DNA of 64,000 nucleotides from Bacillota bacterium (GCA_023433505.1 JAEZCO010000048.1:1-64000), one strand, 5' to 3'; shown: positions 43,998 to 53,510, numbered from the stretch's first letter. Numbers and translations are program-made. Notes: a model not told the origin generated them from the sequence alone.

Positions 43998-45509
43998 ATG
44001 AACCGGAAAATGAAATTTTTCACGACCCTCCTGGCATTGTCTGCAATGATTCTGTTCATACTTCCTGTGGGTCTTTCAGCAGCCAGTTCCAATGTCGCTG
44101 CAGGCAAAATTCCAACTTGCAGCGGCGCTATCAGTAGTGCGGCACTTACAACGGACGGGAATACAAGCACAGCGAATTACTGCTCGGTTGCAACAGGAGT
44201 GACGTGGATAAAAATCGACTTTGGAGCAAGTTATGACATTAGTAAAGTAAATCTATGGCACTATTACGGAGACGGAAGGACATTTCATGATGTAATCGTA
44301 CAGTTTTCAAATGACCCGAATTTTACTACTAAAACTACGGTATTCAATAACGATGCCGACAACAGTGCAGGACAGGGAAGCGGGGCGGATGCCGAGTACG
44401 CAGAAAGCAGCAGCGGCAAGGAAATTGTATTTGCTGCCGTAAACGCTAGGTATATGAGGTTATTTACAAACGGAAGCACTTCTAATAATTATGGCTATTA
44501 TGTCGAGGTACAGGCATGGACTGCCGATGGAGCTATACCTACGCCGACGCCAACGCCAACATCCACACCAACATCCACACCAACATCTACACCCACACCC
44601 ACTGTCACCCCTGTTGTGACACCTACTGCCACACCGGGTGGGAGTACAGACCTATTTGGGATAACAAAAATGTACGATTCAAAATCAGGTGGGCGTGAGT
44701 GGTTCTCCAACTGGACCCAGAATATGCCGAAACAATGGGTAGGCACCTGTGCTTTCGATCCTCTGCTGGATTTTAATAATGGAAGCCAATATGAGGAAAT
44801 TGCAACGGTGAATGGAAGTAAGGAATTGATAATAACCAATGATGATCCGGATAACAATTATCCCAGAATCTATATCGGAAATTCCTCCACCGATAACTTT
44901 TGGGACAATGTCGAGGTGACATTTTACTGCAAGGCGGTGTCATTATCCAGTACGATTTGCGGCTGGGGAGGACTGGAGGCTGTCATCAAGACCACACATT
45001 ACCCGGACGGCAGCAACAATAACGCTGTAAATGATGACTGCAGAGGCTATGGCGGACGCATAACCTATGACGGCGACGCCGATATAGAAAAAGAAACCTG
45101 CCACTCTCCAAACAAAAATGCCAGGACTTCTCCCATATATCCATGGGGAGATGGGGTGTATCTGCCGCTTAATCAATGGATCGGGTATAAATTAATCGGC
45201 ACCACCTCTAATAACGGTACCAAGGTTCATTTAAAGATGTATGTCGACAAGGTAAGCAATGGAGTCCCGGCAAACCAGCAATGGACGCTGCTGAAAGATA
45301 TAACGGATGAAGATAATATCACAGCGATCTGGCCCTCGGGACAAAGCAATACTGCCGCAGCTTCTTACAGGACTGGCAGTCCGTATGTAGGCAAAGCCCT
45401 GTGCGGAAGCAATAAAACATCGCAAAAATGGGTCTACATTCGGACGGATGGTGTACGGGAACAACGGTATAAGTATATGAGTATAAGGGAAATAAATCCT
45501 GAACCGTAA
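43998..45509 (+). CDS. Secreted protein with discoidin (F5/8 type C) domain and uncharacterised C-terminal domain
   Basis: The 503-residue protein has a signal peptide (MNRKMKFF...LPVGLSAASS), a carbohydrate-binding discoidin-type domain at about 30-190 and a Pro-Thr-Ser linker at about 193-232 built of TPTPTS-like units. The C-terminal domain of about 270 residues contains REWFSNWTQNMPKQW, GGRITYDGDADIEKET and LNQWIGYKLIGTT. It looks like a beta-sandwich of the concanavalin/LamG kind, but I cannot assign a family or activity. ATG 43998 follows GAAGGAG. It is divergent from the third importer and shares its regulatory region. It probably binds or processes the polysaccharide feeding that importer. 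Confidence 0.8.
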   Translation: MNRKMKFFTTLLALSAMILFILPVGLSAASSNVAAGKIPTCSGAISSAALTTDGNTSTANYCSVATGVTWIKIDFGASYDISKVNLWHYYGDGRTFHDVIVQFSNDPNFTTKTTVFNNDADNSAGQGSGADAEYAESSSGKEIVFAAVNARYMRLFTNGSTSNNYGYYVEVQAWTADGAIPTPTPTPTSTPTSTPTSTPTPTVTPVVTPTATPGGSTDLFGITKMYDSKSGGREWFSNWTQNMPKQWVGTCAFDPLLDFNNGSQYEEIATVNGSKELIITNDDPDNNYPRIYIGNSSTDNFWDNVEVTFYCKAVSLSSTICGWGGLEAVIKTTHYPDGSNNNAVNDDCRGYGGRITYDGDADIEKETCHSPNKNARTSPIYPWGDGVYLPLNQWIGYKLIGTTSNNGTKVHLKMYVDKVSNGVPANQQWTLLKDITDEDNITAIWPSGQSNTAAASYRTGSPYVGKALCGSNKTSQKWVYIRTDGVREQRYKYMSIREINPEP

Positions 45510-45754
45510 CATGAATATAAGTTGTTTCCACATAAAGTGGTTTTAAAAGTGAATGCTGAGATACCTATTTTCTTTTCTCCCTCCTTGGAGCGCAGCAAAG
45601 CTTGCCATCAAAAGCAACAACCTCCTTTGGTAAGCTTTGCAACTCCTCTTACCCAATTGAGAAAGCACTTTCTGAACTCTTCCGCCTTTACAAAAAAAAT
45701 AAAATTGAAACCGCCCCCGCACAAGAGTAAAATGTTACTGAATCAGCAAATATT
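45510..45754. other. Intergenic region with a long stem-loop
   Basis: The region holds GCAAAGCTTGCCA (45595-45607) and its near-complement TGGTAAGCTTTGC (45628-45640). They can form a 13-bp RNA stem with one G-U pair around a 20-base loop. No T-run follows, so it is not a clear terminator. No other feature was recognised; short frames here lack ribosome sites. Confidence 0.4.
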
Positions 45755-47617
45755 GTGGAACAATCAACAATGTCGCAAGAGCGACCTGTGAAACGGGGTA
45801 TGAACATGGCAGGCGGTATGGGAATAGGCTGGAAAAGCCTCAGATATAGTTCGGAGCAGGCACCGAAACCGAAAATAACAAAGTCATTGCTGCTTAGAAT
45901 CCTCCGGTATTTTATACCTTACTGGAAGCATCTGATCGTTGTCATAATCGCGATAGCGGCGACAGCACTTTTAGGTCTCATTCCGCCCCTTCTTACCAAA
46001 AGGATCATCGATGTTGCATTACCCGGTAAAAACCTTAATCTTCTCGGCATGCTTACACTGGCATCATTATGTGCTACCGTGGCTATAGGTTTGATCGGTG
46101 TAGGGCAGAATTATCTGAATACATGGATTTCCTCGCATATTACCTTCAATATGAGGAATCAAATGTATAAACACCTGGAATATATGTCTTTGAGCTTCTT
46201 TTCAAATGAAAAGACCGGTGAGATCATAACCAGAATGACCAGCGATATCGGCGGGGTCCAGGATGTTTTCAGGTATACGGTGGTAAATACCATAAGCAAC
46301 ATTTTTATCCTTGTTTCTACCGCCGCCATCCTCCTGTCGATGAACTGGAAGCTGGCAGTCGCCGGTATCCTCGTTGTGCCGCTGTTTACCCTTCCGACCA
46401 AAAAAGTAGGGAAGGTCCGATGGAAGATCGCTTCGGAGACCCAGAGCAAGCTGGGCGAACTCAACCAGATCATTCAGGAAACCTTGAGCATCAGCGGCTC
46501 AACCCTGTTAAAAATTTTTACCCGGGAAAAGGATGAATTCGAAGGCTTCAAGAAGATAAACAGCGAGGTCACCAAACTCCAGATAAAGGAATCCAACGCC
46601 GGAAGATGGTTTATCATGGTCATTACCATCTTCGCAACCATAGGTCCCCTGTTGATCTATTTTTGGGGAGGCTATCTGTTTATAAAAGGGGAGATCTCGA
46701 TAGGTGCCATAATCGCTTTTGTCGCCCTGCTCGGCAGGCTATATGGCCCCGTTGTACAGCTGTCCAGCATTCATATCGATGTTACACGCTCTCTGGCTCT
46801 CTTTGAGAGGATTTTTGAATACCTTGACAAAAAACCGGATATAGAAGATTCTCCTTCCGCCAAACCGCTGGGGACGGTCGAAGGCAGGGTGGTTTTCAAG
46901 GATGTAGGTTTCTCTTATAATGAAAAGCAGGCTGCACTGGAAAATATAAGCTTTGCATCGGAGCCGGGCAAAATGATTGCGCTTGTCGGCCCAAGCGGCG
47001 CCGGTAAGACCACTGTCACCAATCTGATATTCAGGCTCTATGATGTATGCTCCGGCAGTATAACCATCGACGGGAAGGATATCCGGCAGGTCACACTGGA
47101 ATCGTTAAGGGCAAATATCGGTATCGTTATGCAGGACAGCTATCTGTTCAACGGCACGATCAAGGAAAACCTTTTATATGCAAAGAAGGACGCTGCCGCC
47201 GAAGAATTGGAAGCCGCCTGCAAGGACGCCTATATTCATGATTTCATCATGTCACTGCCGGAAGGCTATGATACCGTAGTCGGCAACAGGGGTATAAAGC
47301 TGTCCGGAGGTGAAAAACAGAGGATAGCCATCGCACGCATAATACTTAAAAACCCAAGCATCATGATATTGGATGAAGCCACCTCTGCCCTGGACACAGT
47401 TTCCGAATCCTACATCCAACAAGCGATAAAACCTCTTTTGAAAGGCAGGACAAGCTTGGTCATAGCGCACAGGCTCTCAACGGTGATGATGGCCGACCGG
47501 ATACTGGTGTTTGACAAGGGAAGGATCGTTGAAACGGGCAGACATGAGGAGCTTCTGGAGAAAAACGGGCTTTATAAGGTGCTTTACGATACCCAGTTCG
47601 CAGAATATCAAAGTTAA
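45755..47617 (+). CDS. ABC exporter, fused permease-ATPase (MsbA/LmrA type)
   Basis: The 620-residue half-transporter works as a homodimer in the membrane. Six transmembrane helices occupy about residues 55-345, and the nucleotide-binding domain follows. Walker A is LVGPSGAGKTT, the signature KLSGGEKQRIAIARIIL, Walker B IMILDEATSALD and the switch IAHRLST. The N-terminus is extended by about 45 residues rich in Gly and Arg. GTG 45755 has no obvious ribosome site, so a start at ATG 45770 or 45800 is possible. Substrate is unknown; relatives export drugs, lipids or peptides. It stands alone between secreted-enzyme genes. Confidence 0.9.
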   Translation: MEQSTMSQERPVKRGMNMAGGMGIGWKSLRYSSEQAPKPKITKSLLLRILRYFIPYWKHLIVVIIAIAATALLGLIPPLLTKRIIDVALPGKNLNLLGMLTLASLCATVAIGLIGVGQNYLNTWISSHITFNMRNQMYKHLEYMSLSFFSNEKTGEIITRMTSDIGGVQDVFRYTVVNTISNIFILVSTAAILLSMNWKLAVAGILVVPLFTLPTKKVGKVRWKIASETQSKLGELNQIIQETLSISGSTLLKIFTREKDEFEGFKKINSEVTKLQIKESNAGRWFIMVITIFATIGPLLIYFWGGYLFIKGEISIGAIIAFVALLGRLYGPVVQLSSIHIDVTRSLALFERIFEYLDKKPDIEDSPSAKPLGTVEGRVVFKDVGFSYNEKQAALENISFASEPGKMIALVGPSGAGKTTVTNLIFRLYDVCSGSITIDGKDIRQVTLESLRANIGIVMQDSYLFNGTIKENLLYAKKDAAAEELEAACKDAYIHDFIMSLPEGYDTVVGNRGIKLSGGEKQRIAIARIILKNPSIMILDEATSALDTVSESYIQQAIKPLLKGRTSLVIAHRLSTVMMADRILVFDKGRIVETGRHEELLEKNGLYKVLYDTQFAEYQS

Positions 47618-47632
47618 CAATATTTTGGCAGC

Positions 47633-47673
47633 GGAAGAAGACCGGAAACGCTTCAGCGTTCCGGTCTTCTTCC
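47633..47673. terminator. Long hairpin between convergent exporter and glycosidase genes
   Basis: GGAAGAAGACCGGAAACGC (47633-47651) pairs with GCGTTCCGGTCTTCTTCC (47656-47673) around a TTCA loop, an 18-bp stem with a single bulge. It lies between two convergent genes and probably serves both. Neither side has a clear U-tract. Confidence 0.65.
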
Positions 47674-47723
47674 AGGACTTATCCTATCTTGGTTCGGATG
47701 GCAGGTAGTCCGCTCCCTCCCTG

Positions 47724-50700
47724 CTATGGGACTACATTGAAGGCATCCACCAGCATGTAGGTTCCGGTTTTCTTAACCACCTTGATGGTATGCTGACCCG
47801 AGGTCAGACCGGTCTTGGTGTACACCGTCTGCTTGACGAGCCGGGTTGCATTGTAGCAGTCTGCCGTGGACTGCAGCACATTGTCAATATAAACGTCTAC
47901 CGTTCCCATGTCGCTGTTTTTCTCCGTAATGTAGGAAATACCCGTTCCTGTGAAGGTATATTGCACATAGTCATTGTTGGTTGATGTATAATGCACGTCA
48001 TTCATGAAATCTCCCAGCCCTCTGAAAGAGGAGGCAGTCCACGAACCGCTGTAGTTTATATTGTACATCGTATCATTTTTCATGCCGCCGGCATACGGCT
48101 GGGCATACAGGGTAACCTTCAAATCCTTTGCGCCTGAGTTTTCGGTACTCCAGGTAGTACCGCCGTCGGAAGAGACTCTTTCGAATGCGCTGTCCATCGG
48201 ATTGCTGTCACTGTACCCGATTCCGTAACAATTGCCGGTATCGGGAGAAGCCGGAGACTTGAATACGATCCCATAATAAGAACCGGAGGCCAGGCCGGTC
48301 AGGTTGCAGAAGACCGGAATCCTTTGAAGTCCCGTCGGAAAATTGCCCGGCGTAATATCGGCTTCAAACAGTTTGCTTACGGGATTGTAGCTCGCATTCA
48401 GGCTGTAGATGCTTACCGACAGCGCCTTGGGCTCGCCCACTTTATATGCGAAAACATCGAATCTCGGCAGTGTGGTGGTTGCAGCCTGGAATACTTGCAT
48501 CCGCTGCATTACCTGCTTGATATCGGCATAAGTGCTGAAGGTGCCGTCACTGTCGTCATTCTCCAGCTGGGCTGCCGAATTCCCGCTGATATTGTAAGCT
48601 GCAAACTCCCGGATGGAAGGCAGGAAGGCTCCTCCCGTGAAAAGAACCCTGAGCTTCCGGGTGGTCACCGTGGGGAAATTGAGGATTCTTTCCGATCCGA
48701 TCCTGTTTCCTTTGGTCAGATTGACATAATCGCTTCCGTTCCAGCACTGTATGGTATAATCCGTGACCCAGAAGCCGTTCCCGTAGTCTTCGCTGCCTCT
48801 GTACTCCTTCAATTTCACGCGGTTGACCGTGGTGTCCGCGCCAAAATCCACTTCCAGCCACTGGCCGTCTGTGGAAGCCGCCGACCAACGGGTGGACCAG
48901 TTTCCATCGCCGGCCTTGCTTGCTTCATACCCCGCGCTATAGTAGGAGGAGGCGTTCCAGGTCTTGCCCAGAGCCAGATTAGGTGCCGGCGCCGGCTGGG
49001 AAGGATTGGTGCCGGTAATCCTCAGCAGCATGGAGTCATGGGAAGCACCGTCGAAGGTGGCGGTATACCTGGTGGTAAAGCTGCCCAGCTTCTCATTCTT
49101 GAACAGGTCTATGACATAATAGGAAGTGCCGCTGTTCAGCCCGATATCCGCCCAGTTGACGTCAACCGACGCGGAAGCGGTCTTGCTCCAGTTGGTCGCT
49201 GTAACGATCTTATCGCCGTTGGTGTCCGTCATATAGGTGACGGTCGGCAGCGCCTCATTGAGCCACAGGAAATTGGTCATTTTTACAGGACGCGCCGCTT
49301 TGCCCAGCTTTGCGACGTTGAGCACCGAATTATTCAACAGGATCTGGCTCATTCTGTCGTCCGGAACCAGGGGCAGGTTTTCACTGGTCAGCCAGAAGCC
49401 TCCTCCTGTCGCGCAGTGGCTGATGAGGAGCCTGGCCTGATTGGCGTTCATGGCGTTCATCCAGTATTCGCTGCCGGCGCGGTTTTCAACCATGGTCATG
49501 TCGGGATCGTTGTATTTCCAGATGGTCCCGTTGGTGAACCAGGAAGCGATGGAGTTCAGGCTCTGTCTTTCGTAACCCGAATACACGTTCACTCCGATTT
49601 CTGTATCGCAGCCCGACCTTCTTGCGTGGGCATATCCGTTGGGAAGCAGCGGAGCAATGGACTCGCTGATGAAGATGGGTCTTCCCGCATTGAGAACCGT
49701 TTGCTTGATCAGACTCATCCCTATACGGAAAGACTGAATTCCATTCTTCGTATTGTCGTAATGGACCCCTTCCTGCATCCCGTAATCAATGAAGTCGATC
49801 TTCAGGAAGTCAAAGCCCTCATTGATCAGCGACTGGGTTCCCACCGTCAAGCACGCTTGCCCTGCCGGAGAGGTCGCATCCAATACATATACATCGGATC
49901 CAAGATACCAAGATACCATGTTACCGGCAGAGTCACGCAATACGGCATCCCTTTGTCGGTAGCTGGTGCCCGGTACCGGATCATCCAGGTATGCGCCCCA
50001 GATGGTGAACGGACATGCATAGGCACCTGCTTTCAGGCTCTTGTTATGGCAGTATGCCGCAAACGCCGATCTTTCCGCAGACGTAAGCGCGGTTGCGTCC
50101 AGGTTCACATAGTTGTAGCCGACGCCTCTCATATTGTTGTAGATATAATCCACAATGTTTTTCATTTCGTCCAGGGTATCGGCGCACCTGAGACTATAAT
50201 AGTTGTTGAATCCGACGGGCATCGCTCCGCTCCATGCCATCGGCGCCTCTCCCACCGCATATTTTGCGCCATACTCTTCCATACCCGTGCGGTAATCGGT
50301 GTAATAGCCCAGGAAGAACCTATCGCTGGCAACGGTGGTGCCTGCCTGGGTGCCACCGTAATTTTGCACTGCAAAGCCTGTCAGCGGGCCATTGGCAGTG
50401 GATGCGGCAGCAAGCTTCTGGCTGCTCTTCCAGTTGGGCGTCGTGGCAGCGCCCGCCACAAAGCCGGCGTAGCCGGCATTGTCAAACACGCTGCACACCC
50501 AGTAGCTGGTGCCGTCAAAGGTGCCAAAGTTGTTGACAGGGCAAACGCCGAAGTCGGTATTGTTGGTATATGGCGTCGTCAGGATTCTCTCGTCGGTGAA
50601 ATTCCCGATGTTGAGATTGTCCGCCGCAACCGACTCCATGAGGTCGATGGTCATGCTTGCCGTTTTGGATACATCCATATCTGCAAGGATAAATCTGTTA

Positions 50701-51098
50701 TTGTCGTAAACGTTGATATATGTCCGCAGGGTATAGCCCGAGTTTAAGGTACAGGTAAAAGTAAGCCTCCAGCCCGAGCTCCCATATCCGTCGTTTGCCG
50801 GGAGCTGCACCCACGTGGCTGTCCTGGTTCCGGCATCATAGGAATTGATCCTTGTCCCCGACCCGTTCAGCCTGAAATTTGAATAGAAATTGTTTATTAC
50901 GGTGGTGCTTCCATAGGCCAGACTGCCTCTTCCCGTGGAAAGATCATAGGTAAGGGTATAGACGCCGTTTGAGGCCGTTACAATATTTCCGGTCTTTGAA
51001 ATGGAGACAGCCGCATGTGCGACCATTGGGACGCTCACCAGAATCAGACTCAAAATCGTAAGCACGCATAACAGCCTGGACAGTTTTTTAAGTCTCAT
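47724..51098 (-). CDS. Large secreted clan GH-D glycosidase (alpha-galactosidase-like) with discoidin domain
   Basis: The 1124-residue protein has a signal peptide (LLCVLTILSLILVSVPMVAHA) and an N-terminal beta-sandwich to about residue 280. A TIM-barrel follows at about 290-600 with VNLDAT, the nucleophile strand FDFLKIDFIDYG (Asp435), SGCDTEIG and the clan D motif WKYNDPDM. A C-terminal beta domain comes next, then a discoidin/F5-8C domain (NLALGKTWNASSYYSAGYEA, about 715-840), a spacer and a C-terminal carbohydrate-binding-like module. GH27/GH36-type alpha-galactosidase or a related activity fits; beta-L-arabinopyranosidase is also known in the clan. ATG 51098 with GAAGGAGG is preferred over 51128. 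A 2.4-kb open frame on the other strand is a shadow. Confidence 0.82.
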   Translation of the reverse strand: MRLKKLSRLLCVLTILSLILVSVPMVAHAAVSISKTGNIVTASNGVYTLTYDLSTGRGSLAYGSTTVINNFYSNFRLNGSGTRINSYDAGTRTATWVQLPANDGYGSSGWRLTFTCTLNSGYTLRTYINVYDNNRFILADMDVSKTASMTIDLMESVAADNLNIGNFTDERILTTPYTNNTDFGVCPVNNFGTFDGTSYWVCSVFDNAGYAGFVAGAATTPNWKSSQKLAAASTANGPLTGFAVQNYGGTQAGTTVASDRFFLGYYTDYRTGMEEYGAKYAVGEAPMAWSGAMPVGFNNYYSLRCADTLDEMKNIVDYIYNNMRGVGYNYVNLDATALTSAERSAFAAYCHNKSLKAGAYACPFTIWGAYLDDPVPGTSYRQRDAVLRDSAGNMVSWYLGSDVYVLDATSPAGQACLTVGTQSLINEGFDFLKIDFIDYGMQEGVHYDNTKNGIQSFRIGMSLIKQTVLNAGRPIFISESIAPLLPNGYAHARRSGCDTEIGVNVYSGYERQSLNSIASWFTNGTIWKYNDPDMTMVENRAGSEYWMNAMNANQARLLISHCATGGGFWLTSENLPLVPDDRMSQILLNNSVLNVAKLGKAARPVKMTNFLWLNEALPTVTYMTDTNGDKIVTATNWSKTASASVDVNWADIGLNSGTSYYVIDLFKNEKLGSFTTRYTATFDGASHDSMLLRITGTNPSQPAPAPNLALGKTWNASSYYSAGYEASKAGDGNWSTRWSAASTDGQWLEVDFGADTTVNRVKLKEYRGSEDYGNGFWVTDYTIQCWNGSDYVNLTKGNRIGSERILNFPTVTTRKLRVLFTGGAFLPSIREFAAYNISGNSAAQLENDDSDGTFSTYADIKQVMQRMQVFQAATTTLPRFDVFAYKVGEPKALSVSIYSLNASYNPVSKLFEADITPGNFPTGLQRIPVFCNLTGLASGSYYGIVFKSPASPDTGNCYGIGYSDSNPMDSAFERVSSDGGTTWSTENSGAKDLKVTLYAQPYAGGMKNDTMYNINYSGSWTASSFRGLGDFMNDVHYTSTNNDYVQYTFTGTGISYITEKNSDMGTVDVYIDNVLQSTADCYNATRLVKQTVYTKTGLTSGQHTIKVVKKTGTYMLVDAFNVVP

Positions 51099-51702
51099 AA
51101 AACTACCTCCTTCAGTAATTTCAATCATTTAATTCTACGCTGACCCGTATTTATCTTAAATTCCGCTTCATCCACCCCCTGCCAAGAACCCGCCGGCGGT
51201 GACGTAAACCGCTCTTGCCGGAAGATAGGACCATAGCGGACAATAAGACCCTGTTTCAGGCAAAACCCGCAGGCGGCATAAAAATGCCTCTGCTCCGTTT
51301 TCGATTGCGCCTGCCTGCAAAAAAAAGCAAGAAAGCAAGTAAAAGGGCAAAAAGCATGTAAGAGGCCCTAGCAGGTAGTAAAGTAAGGAGTATTTTATAG
51401 GACAATTCTAGGATTACTGTGATAAATTTACAAGAATCATTTCATTTTTGATGTGACATTTCATTATATTACCAGGGCTCCAAAGCGCATCCGTAAAACA
51501 TCCAATGGGCTTGAGTCATTACTGTTCAATCATTTTTCGTTCTTACGATATTCATGGGATAGATTCATACCAGGCAGTGCTGCCTGGTATCAATCAACCT
51601 TAACCATTTTTCTTGCCAGCTGTACCGACTCGTTGGAGTTCATTGTGAGCTCCTTAAGCTTGCTTAAATATTGAAGAAGAATCCCGCTGCTGCCATTACA
51701 TC
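51099..51702. other. Intergenic region between the GH-D gene and hgcB
   Basis: These 600 bases lie upstream of the glycosidase and downstream of hgcB, both minus-strand genes. ATACCAGGCA (51567-51576) and TGCCTGGTAT (51581-51590) form a perfect 10-bp stem with loop GTGC. It may end the hgcAB transcript, though no U-tract follows. Just before it on the minus strand is a 17-codon frame (51643-51590, MNSNESVQLARKMVKVD) with an AAGGAG site six bases ahead. It could be a tiny peptide gene or the stub of a lost gene. Nothing else was recognised. Confidence 0.4.
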
Positions 51703-51975
51703 CTAACAGTCGCAGCTTGGTTCACTTCCCGTAAGCCATCCCTTGATAATCGCGGAAGCACAGCCAACGCCCGGGTTGATTTCCAGGGCTTGAAACGGGC
51801 AGTTCTTGGCGCAAGCGCCACATTCCATACATCCGTCCTTATCGATAATTTCTGATTTTCCATGCTTAAAACCAAACACCCGGTGAGGACAAACCTCCAA
51901 ACACCTTTGACATCCGGTGCATTTATCCGGGTGAAGCGTTAATGCAGCTGTGTCCTTTAGATACCTGTGCTTCAT
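51703..51975 (-). CDS. hgcB: HgcB, 2[4Fe-4S] ferredoxin of mercury methylation
   Basis: The 90-residue ferredoxin carries two complete 4Fe-4S motifs, CTGCQRCLEVCPH (Cys19-Cys29) and CMECGACAKNCPF. Its C-terminal tail ends GCASAIIKGWLTGSEPSCDC. The conserved C-terminal Cys pair after the ferredoxin core distinguishes HgcB from ordinary ferredoxins and is thought to bind Hg(II). HgcB supplies electrons to reduce the HgcA corrinoid and may hand over mercury. It starts 12 bases after the hgcA stop, with GGAGG as ribosome site. With HgcA it is required for methylmercury formation in all known methylators. Confidence 0.93.
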   Translation of the reverse strand: MKHRYLKDTAALTLHPDKCTGCQRCLEVCPHRVFGFKHGKSEIIDKDGCMECGACAKNCPFQALEINPGVGCASAIIKGWLTGSEPSCDC

Positions 51976-51986
51976 ATGGCACCTCC

Positions 51987-53186
51987 TTAAAGCTTTATAA
52001 AGCTATTGAGCAGCAATAAAAGGCTTCCGAAGCCTAGTGTAATTAGGATAATCGGAATAGCTTTTTTCATTTCTTTTAAAACGCCTGAAAATGAGGTATA
52101 GGTGGAAGAACCCGTAAAATTCATCGCGCAAAAAGCAGAGACGGAGGGCAATGCAAGAAGATAAGCCACTTCCTTAATAATGCCGAAGGAGGGAGCTGCG
52201 ATTCCCCCGTTCAGAAGTATTACCGCCAAAGCCCACAAAAATCCCAGCAACCAGCCCTTCCACGCAAAGGCTCTTCCGGGTATCCAGGGGAGCAGGATAG
52301 GAGTTAAAATACAGCCTGCCGTTAATGCGCCTGCATACGCGTAAAGGTCTATGACTCCAAAAGGATTGACGGCAAATAAGTTTAATAGAAACAGAATCCC
52401 CAATAGGGTCAGCGAGAGCTTAAATGTGGCCACCAGCTCCACAGGCGTCAGCACAAGACGGTCCAGCAGGTTAAATTTTACCGTTCGCATTTCTTCCGTT
52501 GCATTCATGCCTGAACGGATAAAGGCTGGAATGTCTCTGGCTCTTACCGGGCCATAGATAATTTTAAACCCCGTCCTTTTGGTTACCTCGTGGGCGCTAA
52601 CGCCCGGTGCGCCCAATTGCGGCAATATCAGTGTTCTATGAGATACTACGGCGGAAAGCCGGGTCCTGCCGATGCGGTTGATGAGCTCTGTGGTTCCGAA
52701 AGTTCCCTTTCCGGCGGCGCACCAAACATTAATACCCTTTGTATCAAGCACCAGAACCCATGCATTAAGTCCTTCAAGCTCCCTTCTAAGAGAATCGAAG
52801 GTTAGTTTATAGTTGGCAGTCACCAGGACGTTCGAATCCTTGTCCGGTGTCCCTATGGCATAAATACCGGGGTTTACCTTATAGTCCATCCGGCCGATAC
52901 CCCATCGGGTCTTCCATGCACCCAAGGTATCTTTAAGGACCAATTGTGTTGACGCTTGCGGTACGATACCCGCACCGGTTTCCAATTCGCCGGTGATCCA
53001 ATGATCCTTTTTGCCGTATTGCATAATTGGGTTGCTTGCACATTTTTGACCATCGCTGCAACAACAAGAGCTATTGCTTCCAGTAGAAGGGGACGGAGCT
53101 GATTGATTTTGCATTCTGACTTTCGCTTTTATTTTTACGTTCCTGGCCTTTGAATCTGCACTGCAGCAGCTTTTATTTTCCATCAT
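51987..53186 (-). CDS. hgcA: HgcA, corrinoid protein of mercury methylation
   Basis: The 399-residue membrane protein has the diagnostic cap-helix motif NVWCAAGKGTF, with Cys156 as the lower ligand of the corrinoid cobalt. A corrinoid-binding domain spans about 55-240, and about five membrane helices lie at 255-399. The enzyme transfers a methyl group from corrinoid to Hg(II) to form methylmercury. An unusual N-terminal extension of about 50 residues contains two Cys-rich patches (KSCCSAD and SSCCCSDGQKC). Starts at 53186 or 53183 follow GTGGGG; the longer frame uses GTG 53198. It sits between an ArsR regulator and hgcB in one operon. Known Clostridia with hgcAB include Acetivibrio and Ethanoligenens. 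Confidence 0.95.
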   Translation of the reverse strand: MMENKSCCSADSKARNVKIKAKVRMQNQSAPSPSTGSNSSCCCSDGQKCASNPIMQYGKKDHWITGELETGAGIVPQASTQLVLKDTLGAWKTRWGIGRMDYKVNPGIYAIGTPDKDSNVLVTANYKLTFDSLRRELEGLNAWVLVLDTKGINVWCAAGKGTFGTTELINRIGRTRLSAVVSHRTLILPQLGAPGVSAHEVTKRTGFKIIYGPVRARDIPAFIRSGMNATEEMRTVKFNLLDRLVLTPVELVATFKLSLTLLGILFLLNLFAVNPFGVIDLYAYAGALTAGCILTPILLPWIPGRAFAWKGWLLGFLWALAVILLNGGIAAPSFGIIKEVAYLLALPSVSAFCAMNFTGSSTYTSFSGVLKEMKKAIPIILITLGFGSLLLLLNSFIKL

Positions 53187-53201
53187 CCTACACCCCACAT
53201 A

Positions 53202-53510
53202 TTAACAATTGCATTTGCCGGAGTTTTCGCTATAAACAGTAGTCAGCCTGGTGAGTAAACCAATTGCTTTGGTCGCACCTTCGGCTGAAATAGAGTAGTA
53301 AGTCCACTTTCCTTCATTCCTGGCGGATACCATTCCGCTTTGAACTAGAATCTTCATGTGATGGGAAAGGGTCGACTGGCCTATATTCAACTGTTCAAGA
53401 AGAACACAGGCACACTTTTCTCCGCTTTGTAAAAGTTCGAGAATCCATAGTCTGTTTTCATCGCAAAAGGCCTTAAAGACTTTGGCATTTTCCATATGCT
53501 GGCGATTCAT
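53202..53510 (-). CDS. ArsR-family metalloregulator of the hgcAB operon
   Basis: The 102-residue repressor has a winged helix (LEQLNIGQSTLSHHMKILVQS) and a thiolate metal-binding motif GEKCACVLLEQL at the position of ELCVCDL in ArsR proteins. An extra C-terminal CNC offers further thiols. Binding of As(III), Hg(II) or a similar soft ion would release it from DNA. It is the first gene of the operon and ends 15 bases before hgcA. ArsR-like genes are known to accompany hgcAB in several methylators. ATG 53510 with GAGGTG is preferred to GTG 53522. Operator-like repeats precede it. Confidence 0.9.
   Translation of the reverse strand: MNRQHMENAKVFKAFCDENRLWILELLQSGEKCACVLLEQLNIGQSTLSHHMKILVQSGMVSARNEGKWTYYSISAEGATKAIGLLTRLTTVYSENSGKCNC

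Noticed and set aside
44535..44640. A CRISPR-like or tandem-repeat locus suggested by repeated ACATCCACACCA units
   Set aside because: The repeat is the coding sequence of a Thr-Pro-Ser linker in the secreted discoidin protein; there are no spacers.
45522..45791. An 89-codon frame between the discoidin and exporter genes
   Set aside because: No ribosome site, no recognisable domain, and it overlaps the exporter start and a long stem-loop.
48324..50747. An 807-codon open frame on the + strand opposite the GH-D glycosidase gene
   Set aside because: It lies entirely within the minus-strand glycosidase, which has a signal peptide, motifs and a ribosome site. The + strand product has no recognisable domain and no ribosome site. 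It is a codon-bias shadow.
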